From NCBI GenBank assembly GCA_945833895.1, contig CAMAGQ010000042.1:1-11928 (forward strand): a stretch of 11,928 nucleotides of DNA. Direction: 5' to 3'. The position numbers were made by a program, and so were the translations under genes. Shown here piece by piece: positions 1-6,026 of this stretch. The stretch comes from an uncultured bacterium (GTDB taxonomy: Bacteria; Cyanobacteriota; Vampirovibrionia; Gastranaerophilales; Gastranaerophilaceae). Below the pieces are notes generated by a model. That model made no database searches and was not told where the DNA came from. It worked only from the letters and a program-made list of their open reading frames with translations. Numbering within the stretch: position 1 is the stretch's first letter; each line of letters begins with the position of its first letter.

Positions 1-20
1 ATTTAAAAGGTAGGGTTAAA

Positions 21-548
21 ATGGGTATCTTCACATTTACCGCTCGGGTGCACGCATTGATGTACCAGAAGAGCAACATCGATTATCGTCTGATGAAATT
101 GACGAAAAAATTACAAAGTTTACAGCAATACTCAGCATTAATTGCCAACGGTGGTATCCAAATCGGGGATTTACTAAGTTCACCGGGCGTTAATATGGGT
201 AGAACAATGAATTACTTAGCGTGGGCACATAACAATTCATTATTGTATATGCAGCAGAACGCACCGCAGGCAATCCAGTGGTATCAATCCCAAATGGGCG
301 GAACTCAAAGTCCTGAGAACAACGCTAAGATGCAAAATTGGATAATGTTGCAACTTTATCAACAAGGTCGTGACAGAGCAATGCAAATTGAAACAAGAAA
401 CTTGAAAGTTGAAGAAGACAAGATTGCTCAAGAAAAAGAACGACTGGAAGCACAAGGAAAATCTGTCGAAGCTGAATTGAAAGCAGCTAAAGAAGGCAGA
501 GATCAAGCAATAAAAGATATGGCTCCTAAATATACATTCCAAGCTTAA
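21..548 (+). CDS. Orphan coiled-coil protein, 175 aa
   Basis: I do not recognise this family. The start is supported by a purine-rich site (AAAGGTAGGG) a few bases before the ATG; any promoter lies left of the window. No signal peptide or membrane segment is evident, so it is probably cytoplasmic or exported by a non-Sec route. The first half (about residues 1-100) is mixed helical sequence rich in Gln, Asn, Met and Tyr. From about 112 to 165 it becomes a continuous charged helix (Glu/Lys/Ala heptad-like, including EEDKIAQEKERLEAQGKSVE), which I read as a coiled coil. It ends with a short aromatic tail, APKYTFQA. Its general look (N-terminal helical domain plus C-terminal coil) resembles small assembly or secretion-associated proteins, but that is only an impression. 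It faces the cyclo-ligase gene convergently. Confidence 0.75.
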   Translation: MGIFTFTARVHALMYQKSNIDYRLMKLTKKLQSLQQYSALIANGGIQIGDLLSSPGVNMGRTMNYLAWAHNNSLLYMQQNAPQAIQWYQSQMGGTQSPENNAKMQNWIMLQLYQQGRDRAMQIETRNLKVEEDKIAQEKERLEAQGKSVEAELKAAKEGRDQAIKDMAPKYTFQA

Positions 549-581
549 AACTTAACCCCTTATAATTTAACTAATCCTTTA

Positions 582-607
582 GAAAGTCCCGCAAACGCGG
601 GGCTTTC
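582..607. terminator. Hairpin between convergent genes
   Basis: GAAAG-T-CCCGC, loop AAAC, GCGGG-G-CTTTC forms an 11-bp stem with one T-G wobble. It sits between the stop of the orphan coiled-coil gene (548) and the stop of the convergent cyclo-ligase gene (612-614). There is no strong T tract on either side beyond the CTTTC arm itself, so it probably serves both directions but efficiency is uncertain. Confidence 0.7.
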
Positions 608-611
608 GCCG

Positions 612-1121
612 TTATAGAGATTTTATAATTACATCAACGGGAATATCAAAATCCTGTTTTGGAAGTTCATCAGTTACAAGACATTCCGGCAAGGCACAAA
701 TCGTTTTTATATGAGGATTAGATGCCAAAAACCTATCATAAAACCCACCGCCGTAACCAAGCCGATATCCAGATTTATCAACCATAAGAGCAGGAACAAT
801 CGCAACATCAATCAACGAAGGTTCACACGGAGTTGAACAAGGTTCGTAAACTCCGAAAGAAGATTTTTCAAGTTTTTCGCCTTGTTTATAAGGGCAAACG
901 CACATATCATCCCCGTTTACTCTGGGAAAATAAAAATTTTTATCATCACTCAACAGCCCGAGAAAATTCATCTCATACTTCATCGGATAGTATAAAAGTA
1001 CATTTTGAGAGGTTTTATACAGTTCGTTTTGCCTGATTAATTCAGTTAAGCGTTCAGATATTCCCGCAATATCCAAACTTTTCCGTTTTTCTTTTGCTTG
1101 TTGACGTAATAAATTTTTCAT
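612..1121 (-). CDS. 5-formyltetrahydrofolate cyclo-ligase
   Basis: This enzyme (MTHFS; ygfA/fau/yqgN family) converts 5-formyl-THF to 5,10-methenyl-THF with ATP in the cytosol, returning folate to one-carbon metabolism. Family hallmarks are visible in order. The basic N-terminus KNLLRQQAKEKRKSL (2-16) is followed by the substrate-side motif YYPMKYEMN (44-52, with Glu50). GVYEP comes next (90-94), then the diagnostic glycine-rich ATP/phosphate loop YRLGYGGGFYDRFL (119-132), and finally LPKQDFDIPVDVII near the C-terminus. At 169 aa it is slightly short but complete. It has no Shine-Dalgarno; a perfect TATAAT lies 9 nt before the ATG, implying a leaderless or nearly leaderless mRNA. It is downstream of and co-oriented with the sigma gene but separated from it by a terminator, so it is probably transcribed alone. 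Confidence 0.93.
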   Translation of the reverse strand: MKNLLRQQAKEKRKSLDIAGISERLTELIRQNELYKTSQNVLLYYPMKYEMNFLGLLSDDKNFYFPRVNGDDMCVCPYKQGEKLEKSSFGVYEPCSTPCEPSLIDVAIVPALMVDKSGYRLGYGGGFYDRFLASNPHIKTICALPECLVTDELPKQDFDIPVDVIIKSL

Positions 1122-1130
1122 ACTTAAAAT

Positions 1131-1160
1131 ATTATACTAAAATTGCCTCAAAGAAAACAA
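1131..1160 (-). promoter_or_regulatory. Promoter of the cyclo-ligase gene (leaderless type)
   Basis: On the minus strand a perfect -10 TATAAT (1131-1136) lies 9 nt before the ATG. A weak -35 TTGTTT (1155-1160) precedes it with an 18-bp spacer. Normal initiation about 7 nt after the -10 would start the RNA within a few bases of the start codon, and the interval has no Shine-Dalgarno. The -35 overlaps the T-rich tail of the upstream sigma-gene terminator. Confidence 0.55.
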
Positions 1161-1164
1161 TAAA

Positions 1165-1186
1165 GCCGTAATAATATTATTACGGC
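1165..1186 (-). terminator. Rho-independent terminator of the sigma gene
   Basis: A perfect 22-nt palindrome whose arms are GCCGTAATAAT and its complement. On the minus strand it is followed by a T-rich run (TTTATTGTTTTCTTT). It lies 38 bp after the sigma stop codon and so fits an intrinsic terminator for that gene. Confidence 0.8.
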
Positions 1187-1223
1187 AAGAAACAAATAAA
1201 CACGAGAAATTATGGAAAAATTT

Positions 1224-2114
1224 TTAATAGATATAACAGGATAATAAATCTTCGCCTGTCATTTTCAATTTTTTCAACGCTCTTAATTCGGTTTGTCTTA
1301 TACATTCTTTTGTGACACCGTAGAGATTGCCGATTTCTTCAAGCGTATGTTTTTCGCTATCGTCAAGCCCATAACGCATTTTTACAACTTCCTGTTCGCG
1401 TTCTTTCAGGGTAGAAATAACATTATTTAAGTCGTTTTTAAGTGATTGATATTCCATGTTAACAGAAACCAAAGAGTTATTATCGGCAAGAATATCAGCG
1501 ACGTTCAACTCTTTTCCGTCCCCTCGTTCTAAGCCGTTTTCAATAGAAATAGTTTTTGTGTATGCTGATAAAAACATTTCGATTTTATCAGGAGCAATAT
1601 TGATTTTTTTTGCGACATCTTCGTTTTTCACAACATCGTTAACCTCTTGTTCCATCAATGTTTTGACTTTTGAAAACTTTGAAAGAGTTTCTTGGATATA
1701 TACAGGAATTTTCATGCAGTGAGATTGTTCTGAAATCGCCTTAAACATAGCCTGTTTAACCCACCAGGCGGCGTAAGTTGCAAAACGATACCCGAGTTTG
1801 TAGTTGTATTTTTCTGCGGCAACCATCAAACCTACATTACCCTCTTGGATTAAATCAATAATTGGAAGAGATGACATGTGAATAGATTTTCTGGCAATAG
1901 TTACAACAAGTTTCAAATTCGCTTGGATAAGTTTTTGTTTTGCTTCCAAATCACCGTTTTCAATACGTTTTGCCAGTTCAACTTCTTGCTCTTGTGTCAG
2001 TTGAGGATATGCGGAAATCTCACGCAAATATGTGCGGAGAGTATTATCCGAAGTTCCTTCGGTTCTCTCAGATTTTGCTTCAATTTTCATTTCGATTAGT
2101 GACTCTCTTTTCAT
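1224..2114 (-). CDS. RNA polymerase sigma factor, sigma-70 family (group 1/2-like)
   Basis: A promoter-recognition subunit of RNA polymerase. I place the start at 2114 (296 aa) because AAGGAG (2122-2127) sits 7 nt before that ATG. The frame stays open 37 codons further, but through an AT-rich regulatory-looking stretch with no ribosome site. Region 1.2 is present (TLRTYLREISAYPQLTQEQE), followed by regions 2.1-2.4 (DLIQEGNVGLM, GYRFATYAAWWVKQA, then KIPVYI), region 3, and region 4 (LKEREQEVVKMRYGL; helix-turn-helix with TKECIRQTELRALKKLK). No acidic region 1.1 precedes it, so it is shorter than a typical housekeeping factor and most like a group 2 or minimal group 1 protein. In the -10-reading helix the RQAITR pattern of E. 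coli sigma70 reads KQAMFK here: the Gln is kept but the Thr equivalent to 440 is Phe. In region 4.2 the -35-reading Glu, Arg and Gln (E585, R588, Q589 equivalents) are kept. Confidence is high for the family, low for housekeeping versus alternative. Confidence 0.93.
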   Translation of the reverse strand: MKRESLIEMKIEAKSERTEGTSDNTLRTYLREISAYPQLTQEQEVELAKRIENGDLEAKQKLIQANLKLVVTIARKSIHMSSLPIIDLIQEGNVGLMVAAEKYNYKLGYRFATYAAWWVKQAMFKAISEQSHCMKIPVYIQETLSKFSKVKTLMEQEVNDVVKNEDVAKKINIAPDKIEMFLSAYTKTISIENGLERGDGKELNVADILADNNSLVSVNMEYQSLKNDLNNVISTLKEREQEVVKMRYGLDDSEKHTLEEIGNLYGVTKECIRQTELRALKKLKMTGEDLLSCYIY

Positions 2115-2121
2115 AATTAAA

Positions 2122-2127
2122 CTCCTT
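2122..2127 (-). promoter_or_regulatory. Ribosome binding site fixing the sigma start
   Basis: AAGGAG on the minus strand, 7 nt from the ATG at 2114. It is the only good Shine-Dalgarno in the frame and argues against the longer open-frame start at 2225. Confidence 0.8.
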
Positions 2128-2181
2128 ATTTTTGCATCAGAAATATTGGCAGTTTTACTGCGGATGGGATAAATAACACGA

Positions 2182-2198
2182 TATATACTTTGTATATA
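2182..2198. promoter_or_regulatory. Candidate operator dyad in the sigma/thioredoxin intergenic region
   Basis: TATATAC-TTT-GTATATA is a perfect 7-bp inverted repeat with a 3-nt spacer, 68 bp upstream of the sigma start. The region between the divergent sigma and thioredoxin genes (2115-2329) is otherwise AT-rich. It also holds a small GCAGT-TTT-ACTGC hairpin (2149-2161) in the presumed sigma leader. I could not assign a convincing sigma-gene promoter. The dyad could bind a repressor, or be chance in AT-rich DNA. Confidence 0.35.
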
Positions 2199-2283
2199 CC
2201 CAAATATATAAAAAGCGTTACACATGATTAAGAAATATTAAGGTAAACTTTTGTAAAGAACCCGCAGAAGTCTTTGTTCGTAT

Positions 2284-2289
2284 TATAAT
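2284..2289 (+). promoter_or_regulatory. -10 element for the thioredoxin gene
   Basis: A perfect TATAAT lies 40 nt before the ATG, giving a normal leader that contains the Shine-Dalgarno AAAGGAG (2315-2321, 8 nt from the ATG). No recognisable -35 is seen at the expected distance. Confidence 0.45.
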
Positions 2290-2329
2290 TAGAGTAAGAC
2301 TCAGGGGATAATATAAAGGAGAGGATTAA

Positions 2330-2842
2330 ATGAGTAAAAAGAAAATAATAGCAATCGTATCTTTGGTTGTTCTTGTTATCGGACTTGGAGTTGCAGGATT
2401 TTTTGAATATAAACACGTTAAAGCGTTGAAAGAACAAAATCTTGCATTACAACAACAAAGAATTGCAGCAGAAGGTAAAAAACCATCAGATTACGCTGTA
2501 GGTAAAGATTACAACTCTGTAATCCATAAATCAAAACCTGTATTTGTTCTTTTCTACGCTGACTGGTGCCGTTATTGCATAAGATTTATGCCAATATTTG
2601 AACAGGCTGCTGAAAAATACGGCGAAGATATTGAGTTTGCAAAGGTTAACGTTGAAGATAAAAAATACGAAAAACTCGTACAAGATTCAAAAATCGGCGG
2701 TTTCCCTACCGTTATGATTATCGACTCAAAATACGATAATAAAGTTGTTATTCCAAACTCAAACATTTCAAATATTGAAGATTTAGGAAAAGAAATCGAA
2801 CGTTTTGTAAGAATTAGAAAAATTCTGGACAAAAATAAATAA
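2330..2842 (+). CDS. Membrane-anchored thioredoxin-fold protein
   Basis: A thiol-disulfide exchange protein predicted to sit on the outer face of the cytoplasmic membrane. Residues 1-5 are Lys-rich, 6-24 form one hydrophobic transmembrane helix (N-in, C-out by the positive-inside rule), and a linker of about 30 residues follows. The thioredoxin domain spans about 55-165. The active site is WCRYC (Cys80, Cys83) in the context LFYADWCRYCIRFMP, and the cis-proline loop is GGFPT (Pro126). The YADWC context and single N-terminal anchor resemble the cyanobacterial/plastid TxlA/HCF164 group, which carries reducing equivalents across membranes for cytochrome assembly; that parallel is inference. No DsbD/CcdA-type electron donor or cytochrome gene is nearby. 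It has a good Shine-Dalgarno and its own terminator, so it is a single-gene unit. Confidence 0.9.
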   Translation: MSKKKIIAIVSLVVLVIGLGVAGFFEYKHVKALKEQNLALQQQRIAAEGKKPSDYAVGKDYNSVIHKSKPVFVLFYADWCRYCIRFMPIFEQAAEKYGEDIEFAKVNVEDKKYEKLVQDSKIGGFPTVMIIDSKYDNKVVIPNSNISNIEDLGKEIERFVRIRKILDKNK

Positions 2843-2850
2843 CAGATTTG

Positions 2851-2879
2851 ACAGCAATAGTCGTAAAGGCTATTGCTGT
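2851..2879 (+). terminator. Rho-independent terminator after the thioredoxin gene
   Basis: ACAGCAATAG, 9-nt loop, CTATTGCTGT makes a perfect 10-bp stem followed by TTCTATTCT, beginning 9 nt after the stop codon. Confidence 0.85.
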
Positions 2880-2909
2880 TCTATTCTAAGGAAGATGCAA
2901 AAAAGGATT

Positions 2910-2936
2910 TTGACAGTTAATGTTTCTTAATATAAA
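2910..2936 (+). promoter_or_regulatory. Promoter of the two-gene membrane-protein unit
   Basis: A consensus -35 TTGACA (2910-2915) is followed by TATAAA (2931-2936, 15-bp spacer); TAAATT at 2933-2938 gives a 17-bp spacer. It is the only consensus-quality -35 found in the window. A leader of about 65 nt follows, containing GCAATTTTA (2949-2957) and a modest ribosome site TAGGTG (2995-3000) 8 nt before the ATG. Confidence 0.6.
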
Positions 2937-3008
2937 TTAAAAAAAATAGCAATTTTATTTCTTTTTGAGCGTTTATGTATATAGAAGGTCATAGTAGGTG
3001 TAAGTAAT

Positions 3009-4604
3009 ATGAGTATTGAAAAGATTAGAAGCAAAATTGAAAGCGGTTCAGTCCCTAAAATTAAAAGGGGATATTCCTCCGGAAACAGAACCTATCTTCA
3101 GACAGGGCAAGACAGCGTTAGTTTTTCGGGCAATCCGACAACAACTGTTGTTAAGCCACTGGAAAAGTATCTGTTAGAAAAAATGCCTTGGTACACAAGA
3201 GGCATGGTAAAAATTCATGAAGGAATGGGCGAAGTTCAAAACCAATTGATTAACGCCTGTGGTACAGGTTTAGTCGCTCCTCTATTCATTATGTACAACC
3301 CGATATCCGATAAAGATCAGGATACAAAAACTTACACGGCAATGCGTCAGCCGATTTCAGCGGTTCTGGCTGTCGGAACTCAAGCCGCAATCGTTGTTCC
3401 GTTCAACGCAATGATTAAACGTGATGCCGATATCGGATTTTTACCAATACAGTACAACAGAACACTATTCCCTTCTGATGATTTTGTAGAAAAACTCGTC
3501 AAGGAAGAAAACCCGGGTAAGAAATTCAAAAAGAACAAAGATGTTAACGAATTAAAAGATGCAATTGATGCTTACAAAAAAGAACACTACGAAAAACCTC
3601 TTATCGAAATGATTGAAAACGATAGAATTATTTTCAATACAACAGATGGGAAAACAACTTCCACTCTGGAAATGCCAAAAGAAAAATTCCAAGAATTATT
3701 CAAAGAAACTATTGATACAATCATAAAAGAAGAGCAAGAAGAAAAAATAAACGCAATTGAAAATAAACTTACGAAGAAAATAAAACGTGGAATTTTCTAC
3801 AATACATATCCTGAAAAATCAAAAGAAATTATGGAAAGATTGCAGACCACGTTAAACTTTGGCGAACTTAGTTTCGATAATAAACTCTCAGCCGAAGACT
3901 CTTATAAAAAATTCGAAAAAGAATGTAAAACTATAATTAAAGAACTGAAAAAGGCAACACGTGAACACCCTGAAGACGAACTTGCTAACGAAGGTCTTAT
4001 AAATATTGTTAAAGAAATTAAAAGATGGAATAACGGAAAAGATGATGATTCTTTAAGAGTTTTGCAGAATAAAATCATCAAACAACTTGACCTTATCGAA
4101 AAAATGAGAGGCATGGAATCAACCGATAAAATCCACGATTATGTGAAAAGTGCTGTTGACCGCAGAACAAACGCAATTGAGGCTACAATCAAAACACTTA
4201 ATGAAATAAAAACAAGACTCGAAACAAACGGCATCACGGTAAAAGAAGCACAAAAAATTATCGATGATGAAATCGAACGTTCTAACAAAAAGGTTCGCCA
4301 ACAGGTAAAAATCTCCGGAAGCGGTAAGGAAGATATAAAAACCACAATCGAATGGATTGACAGTTCGGCAGCAAGACTTTCAGAAAAAGCAAAAAGTGTT
4401 GCCAAATGTATTGCAAAACGAGCTGAAAAACACGCAACTTCTTATATTGACGGATTAAAACGCTGGACAGGATTAGGGGTATCGCTCGCAATTCTTCCAT
4501 TAACCTGCTGGTTATTGAATAAGATTTATCCTTGGTTTATGGATAGGACATTCCCGAATTTGTCACAGAAAAATAATCAACCGAAGAAAGATGAGGTGGC
4601 ATAA
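3009..4604 (+). CDS. Unrecognised membrane protein with long charged helical insertion, 531 aa
   Basis: I do not recognise the family. The N-terminus is basic and low-complexity, with DSVSFSGNP at 35-43. A hydrophobic pair follows (about 84-100 and 115-135, the latter SAVLAVGTQAAIVVPFNAMI), separated by a short polar loop. About 160-470 is highly charged, Lys/Glu-rich and mostly helical with coiled-coil character, probably cytoplasmic. A last transmembrane helix lies at 489-511 (GVSLAILPLTCWLLNKIYPWF), followed by a Lys-rich tail. No catalytic motif, P-loop or signal peptide was seen. Its stop overlaps the next gene's start (TAATG), so the two are translationally coupled. The order of hydrophobic blocks matches that neighbour, as if the two were distant paralogues and this one had gained the middle domain. 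A scaffold or tether role would suit the shape, but nothing proves it. Confidence 0.8.
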   Translation: MSIEKIRSKIESGSVPKIKRGYSSGNRTYLQTGQDSVSFSGNPTTTVVKPLEKYLLEKMPWYTRGMVKIHEGMGEVQNQLINACGTGLVAPLFIMYNPISDKDQDTKTYTAMRQPISAVLAVGTQAAIVVPFNAMIKRDADIGFLPIQYNRTLFPSDDFVEKLVKEENPGKKFKKNKDVNELKDAIDAYKKEHYEKPLIEMIENDRIIFNTTDGKTTSTLEMPKEKFQELFKETIDTIIKEEQEEKINAIENKLTKKIKRGIFYNTYPEKSKEIMERLQTTLNFGELSFDNKLSAEDSYKKFEKECKTIIKELKKATREHPEDELANEGLINIVKEIKRWNNGKDDDSLRVLQNKIIKQLDLIEKMRGMESTDKIHDYVKSAVDRRTNAIEATIKTLNEIKTRLETNGITVKEAQKIIDDEIERSNKKVRQQVKISGSGKEDIKTTIEWIDSSAARLSEKAKSVAKCIAKRAEKHATSYIDGLKRWTGLGVSLAILPLTCWLLNKIYPWFMDRTFPNLSQKNNQPKKDEVA

Positions 4605-5335
4605 TGAGTACAATTAACCCGATAACAAAGCCAATACACAATGCTATCAGATGGTTTAGTAACAGAAAACTGCCTCAGCATGCCGGTCAAAAAGTTCTAA
4701 ACAATGACAGAAAATTTATTGACGGCTTAGGCGTTGCATCAATCGTAGCAAAAGACGGTTTGGGATGTTACTTATACGTAACTCAAAGTATGAACAACAA
4801 AGACATTCCTGAAGATAAACGACCATTTGTTGCAGCATTAGACCTTACAAACGGTATGCTGATGATTGCACTTCAGATTTTGATGTTCAAAACAGTATCA
4901 AACAAAGTTACTCAAACTAAGATGTTTGACAAAATCTTTGGTAGAATATTTGATCGTCCGCTCAAGAAGTTCTATCGTGCTCATACTAAGGCTAGACCTG
5001 AATATAGCGACGTTACCGATATCAAATACACCAAAGACTTTACATCAATCAGAAATAAAGTACGTGATGCGTTCGGCGGCTTAGTTTCACTCGTAGCGGC
5101 AACTATTGTCGGTAAGAGAATGCTTGTACCGTTCATTGCAACACCTCTTGCTGGCTCAGTTGAAAAATATCTGGGTAAAAATACCAAAGCCGGCGGAGAT
5201 AAAACAAACGCTCAGCAAAATGGAGAATCAGCAACTCCGTCAATGCAAGGTAATTTGGATGTAGTTTCCCCTGCCTCAACTGTAAATATGGCTTGGAAAA
5301 ATAATTCAAACTTCCTTGAAAAATACGGTAAATAA
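4604..5335 (+). CDS. Unrecognised membrane protein, coupled partner, 243 aa
   Basis: Its ATG shares one base with the preceding stop (TAATG), and GAGGTGG just upstream can serve as ribosome site. No signal peptide is visible. Residues 1-40 are basic. A weakly hydrophobic block lies at about 42-60 (including DGLGCYLYVTQS), then a polar loop NNKDIPEDKRPF (64-75). A second block follows at 76-97 (ending TNGMLMIALQILMF), then a basic linker, a third hydrophobic block at 157-182 (FGGLVSLVAATIVG, then a conserved-looking PF), and a disordered Asn/Ser/Gly-rich tail. The block order, the loop between the first two blocks and VSL plus Pro-aromatic in the last helix echo the upstream protein without its roughly 300-residue insertion. 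I infer the two act together at the membrane; the activity is unknown. Confidence 0.8.
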   Translation: MSTINPITKPIHNAIRWFSNRKLPQHAGQKVLNNDRKFIDGLGVASIVAKDGLGCYLYVTQSMNNKDIPEDKRPFVAALDLTNGMLMIALQILMFKTVSNKVTQTKMFDKIFGRIFDRPLKKFYRAHTKARPEYSDVTDIKYTKDFTSIRNKVRDAFGGLVSLVAATIVGKRMLVPFIATPLAGSVEKYLGKNTKAGGDKTNAQQNGESATPSMQGNLDVVSPASTVNMAWKNNSNFLEKYGK

Positions 5336-5360
5336 ATAAAAATTTACATCTAAACTATAT

Positions 5361-5392
5361 GGCACGCAACTCTGATATCAGAATTGCGTGCC
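5361..5392. terminator. Bidirectional hairpin between convergent units
   Basis: GGCACGCAA pairs with TTGCGTGCC. After one C-A mismatch the inner part is itself palindromic (TCTGATATCAGA). It is followed on the plus strand by CCTTCTATTTG. It lies between the stop of the 243-aa membrane protein (5335) and the stop of the convergent TPR gene (5412) and probably serves both. Confidence 0.8.
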
Positions 5393-5411
5393 CCTTCTAT
5401 TTGTTCAAATT

Positions 5412-5987
5412 TTACAAAGAAGATTCAAGAATATTCACCAATTCCTGAATATACCTTTTAACGGGAGGAGTAATCAACAAAGCAGGTTCTGAAGTCGCAA
5501 ACTCATCCAGTATAAAAATCGCCTTTTTAATATCCCCGCTTTTTTCATATAACAGAGCAAGAGTTATGTTATCAAGCGTCGATTTTTTCTTCTTTACCTT
5601 GTATTCTTGAAGTTTTGAGGCAACTATGCCCGATTTTTCATAGCAATTCACCAGATTTTTATAGTATTCAAAATTCAGCGGATACTGAACAAGAGCGTTT
5701 TCAAAACAATCCCGTGCCAAATCAGGATAGCCGATAATCATATAAACCTTGCCGAGGTTATTAAAATAAGTCGCTGTCGCCTGAGTTTTCGGGTTTAAAC
5801 TAATCGCCATTTTGAACTCTTGAATAGCAGCATAGTAATTTTTCTCTTCAACGTACATAACCCCGAAATTGTTGTGCTGAAACGCATTTTTTTCAGGGTC
5901 GATAACATAAGTTGCAACAGTTCCCGCAGCCATTACTGTCTGCACGGACAAATACAACATCAAAACTATTCCTGCTAACTTCTTCAT
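5412..5987 (-). CDS. Exported TPR-repeat protein, 191 aa
   Basis: A tetratricopeptide-repeat scaffold protein, predicted to be exported. Residues 1-20 form a Sec signal peptide (MKKLAGIVLMLYLSVQTVMA, with an AxA-like VMA cleavage site). The TPR units are at about 37-68 (NNFGVMYVEEKNYYAAIQEF), 74-107 (NNLGKVYMIIGYPDLARDCFENAL) and 108-130, with a further helical pair near 140-165 (LALLYEKSGDIKKAIFILDEF). No enzymatic motif is seen, so the likely role is protein binding in the periplasm or envelope. The gene follows the MBL-fold hydrolase gene by 39 bp but has its own -10 (TATAAT) 9 nt before the ATG and no Shine-Dalgarno, so it may be both read through from the operon and expressed separately from a leaderless message. 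Confidence 0.85.
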   Translation of the reverse strand: MKKLAGIVLMLYLSVQTVMAAGTVATYVIDPEKNAFQHNNFGVMYVEEKNYYAAIQEFKMAISLNPKTQATATYFNNLGKVYMIIGYPDLARDCFENALVQYPLNFEYYKNLVNCYEKSGIVASKLQEYKVKKKKSTLDNITLALLYEKSGDIKKAIFILDEFATSEPALLITPPVKRYIQELVNILESSL

Positions 5988-5996
5988 ACTATCTGT

Positions 5997-6024
5997 ATTA
6001 TAACTATTTTCTATAAAATTGCAA
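5997..6024 (-). promoter_or_regulatory. Promoter of the 191-aa TPR gene (leaderless type)
   Basis: On the minus strand a perfect TATAAT (5997-6002) lies 9 nt before the ATG. A possible -35 TTGCAA (6019-6024) precedes it with a 16-bp spacer. The interval TATAATACAGATAGTATG has no ribosome site. The predicted RNA start falls within 2-3 nt of the start codon. Confidence 0.55.
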
Positions 6025-6026
6025 AA

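Noticed and set aside
2149..2161. GCAGT-TTT-ACTGC hairpin as a riboswitch or attenuator in the sigma leader
   Set aside because: Only a 5-bp stem, no conserved riboswitch core and no alternative pairing that I could see.
3781..4420. Myosin- or SMC-like motor suggested by the long charged helical region
   Set aside because: No Walker A/B or other nucleotide-binding motif is present; low-complexity Lys/Glu helix gives such resemblance by composition alone.
4119..4500. Several 60-88-aa minus-strand frames inside the 531-aa gene
   Set aside because: Phe/Ser/Ile-rich antisense readings of Lys/Glu-rich helix; they overlap one another and none has initiation signals.
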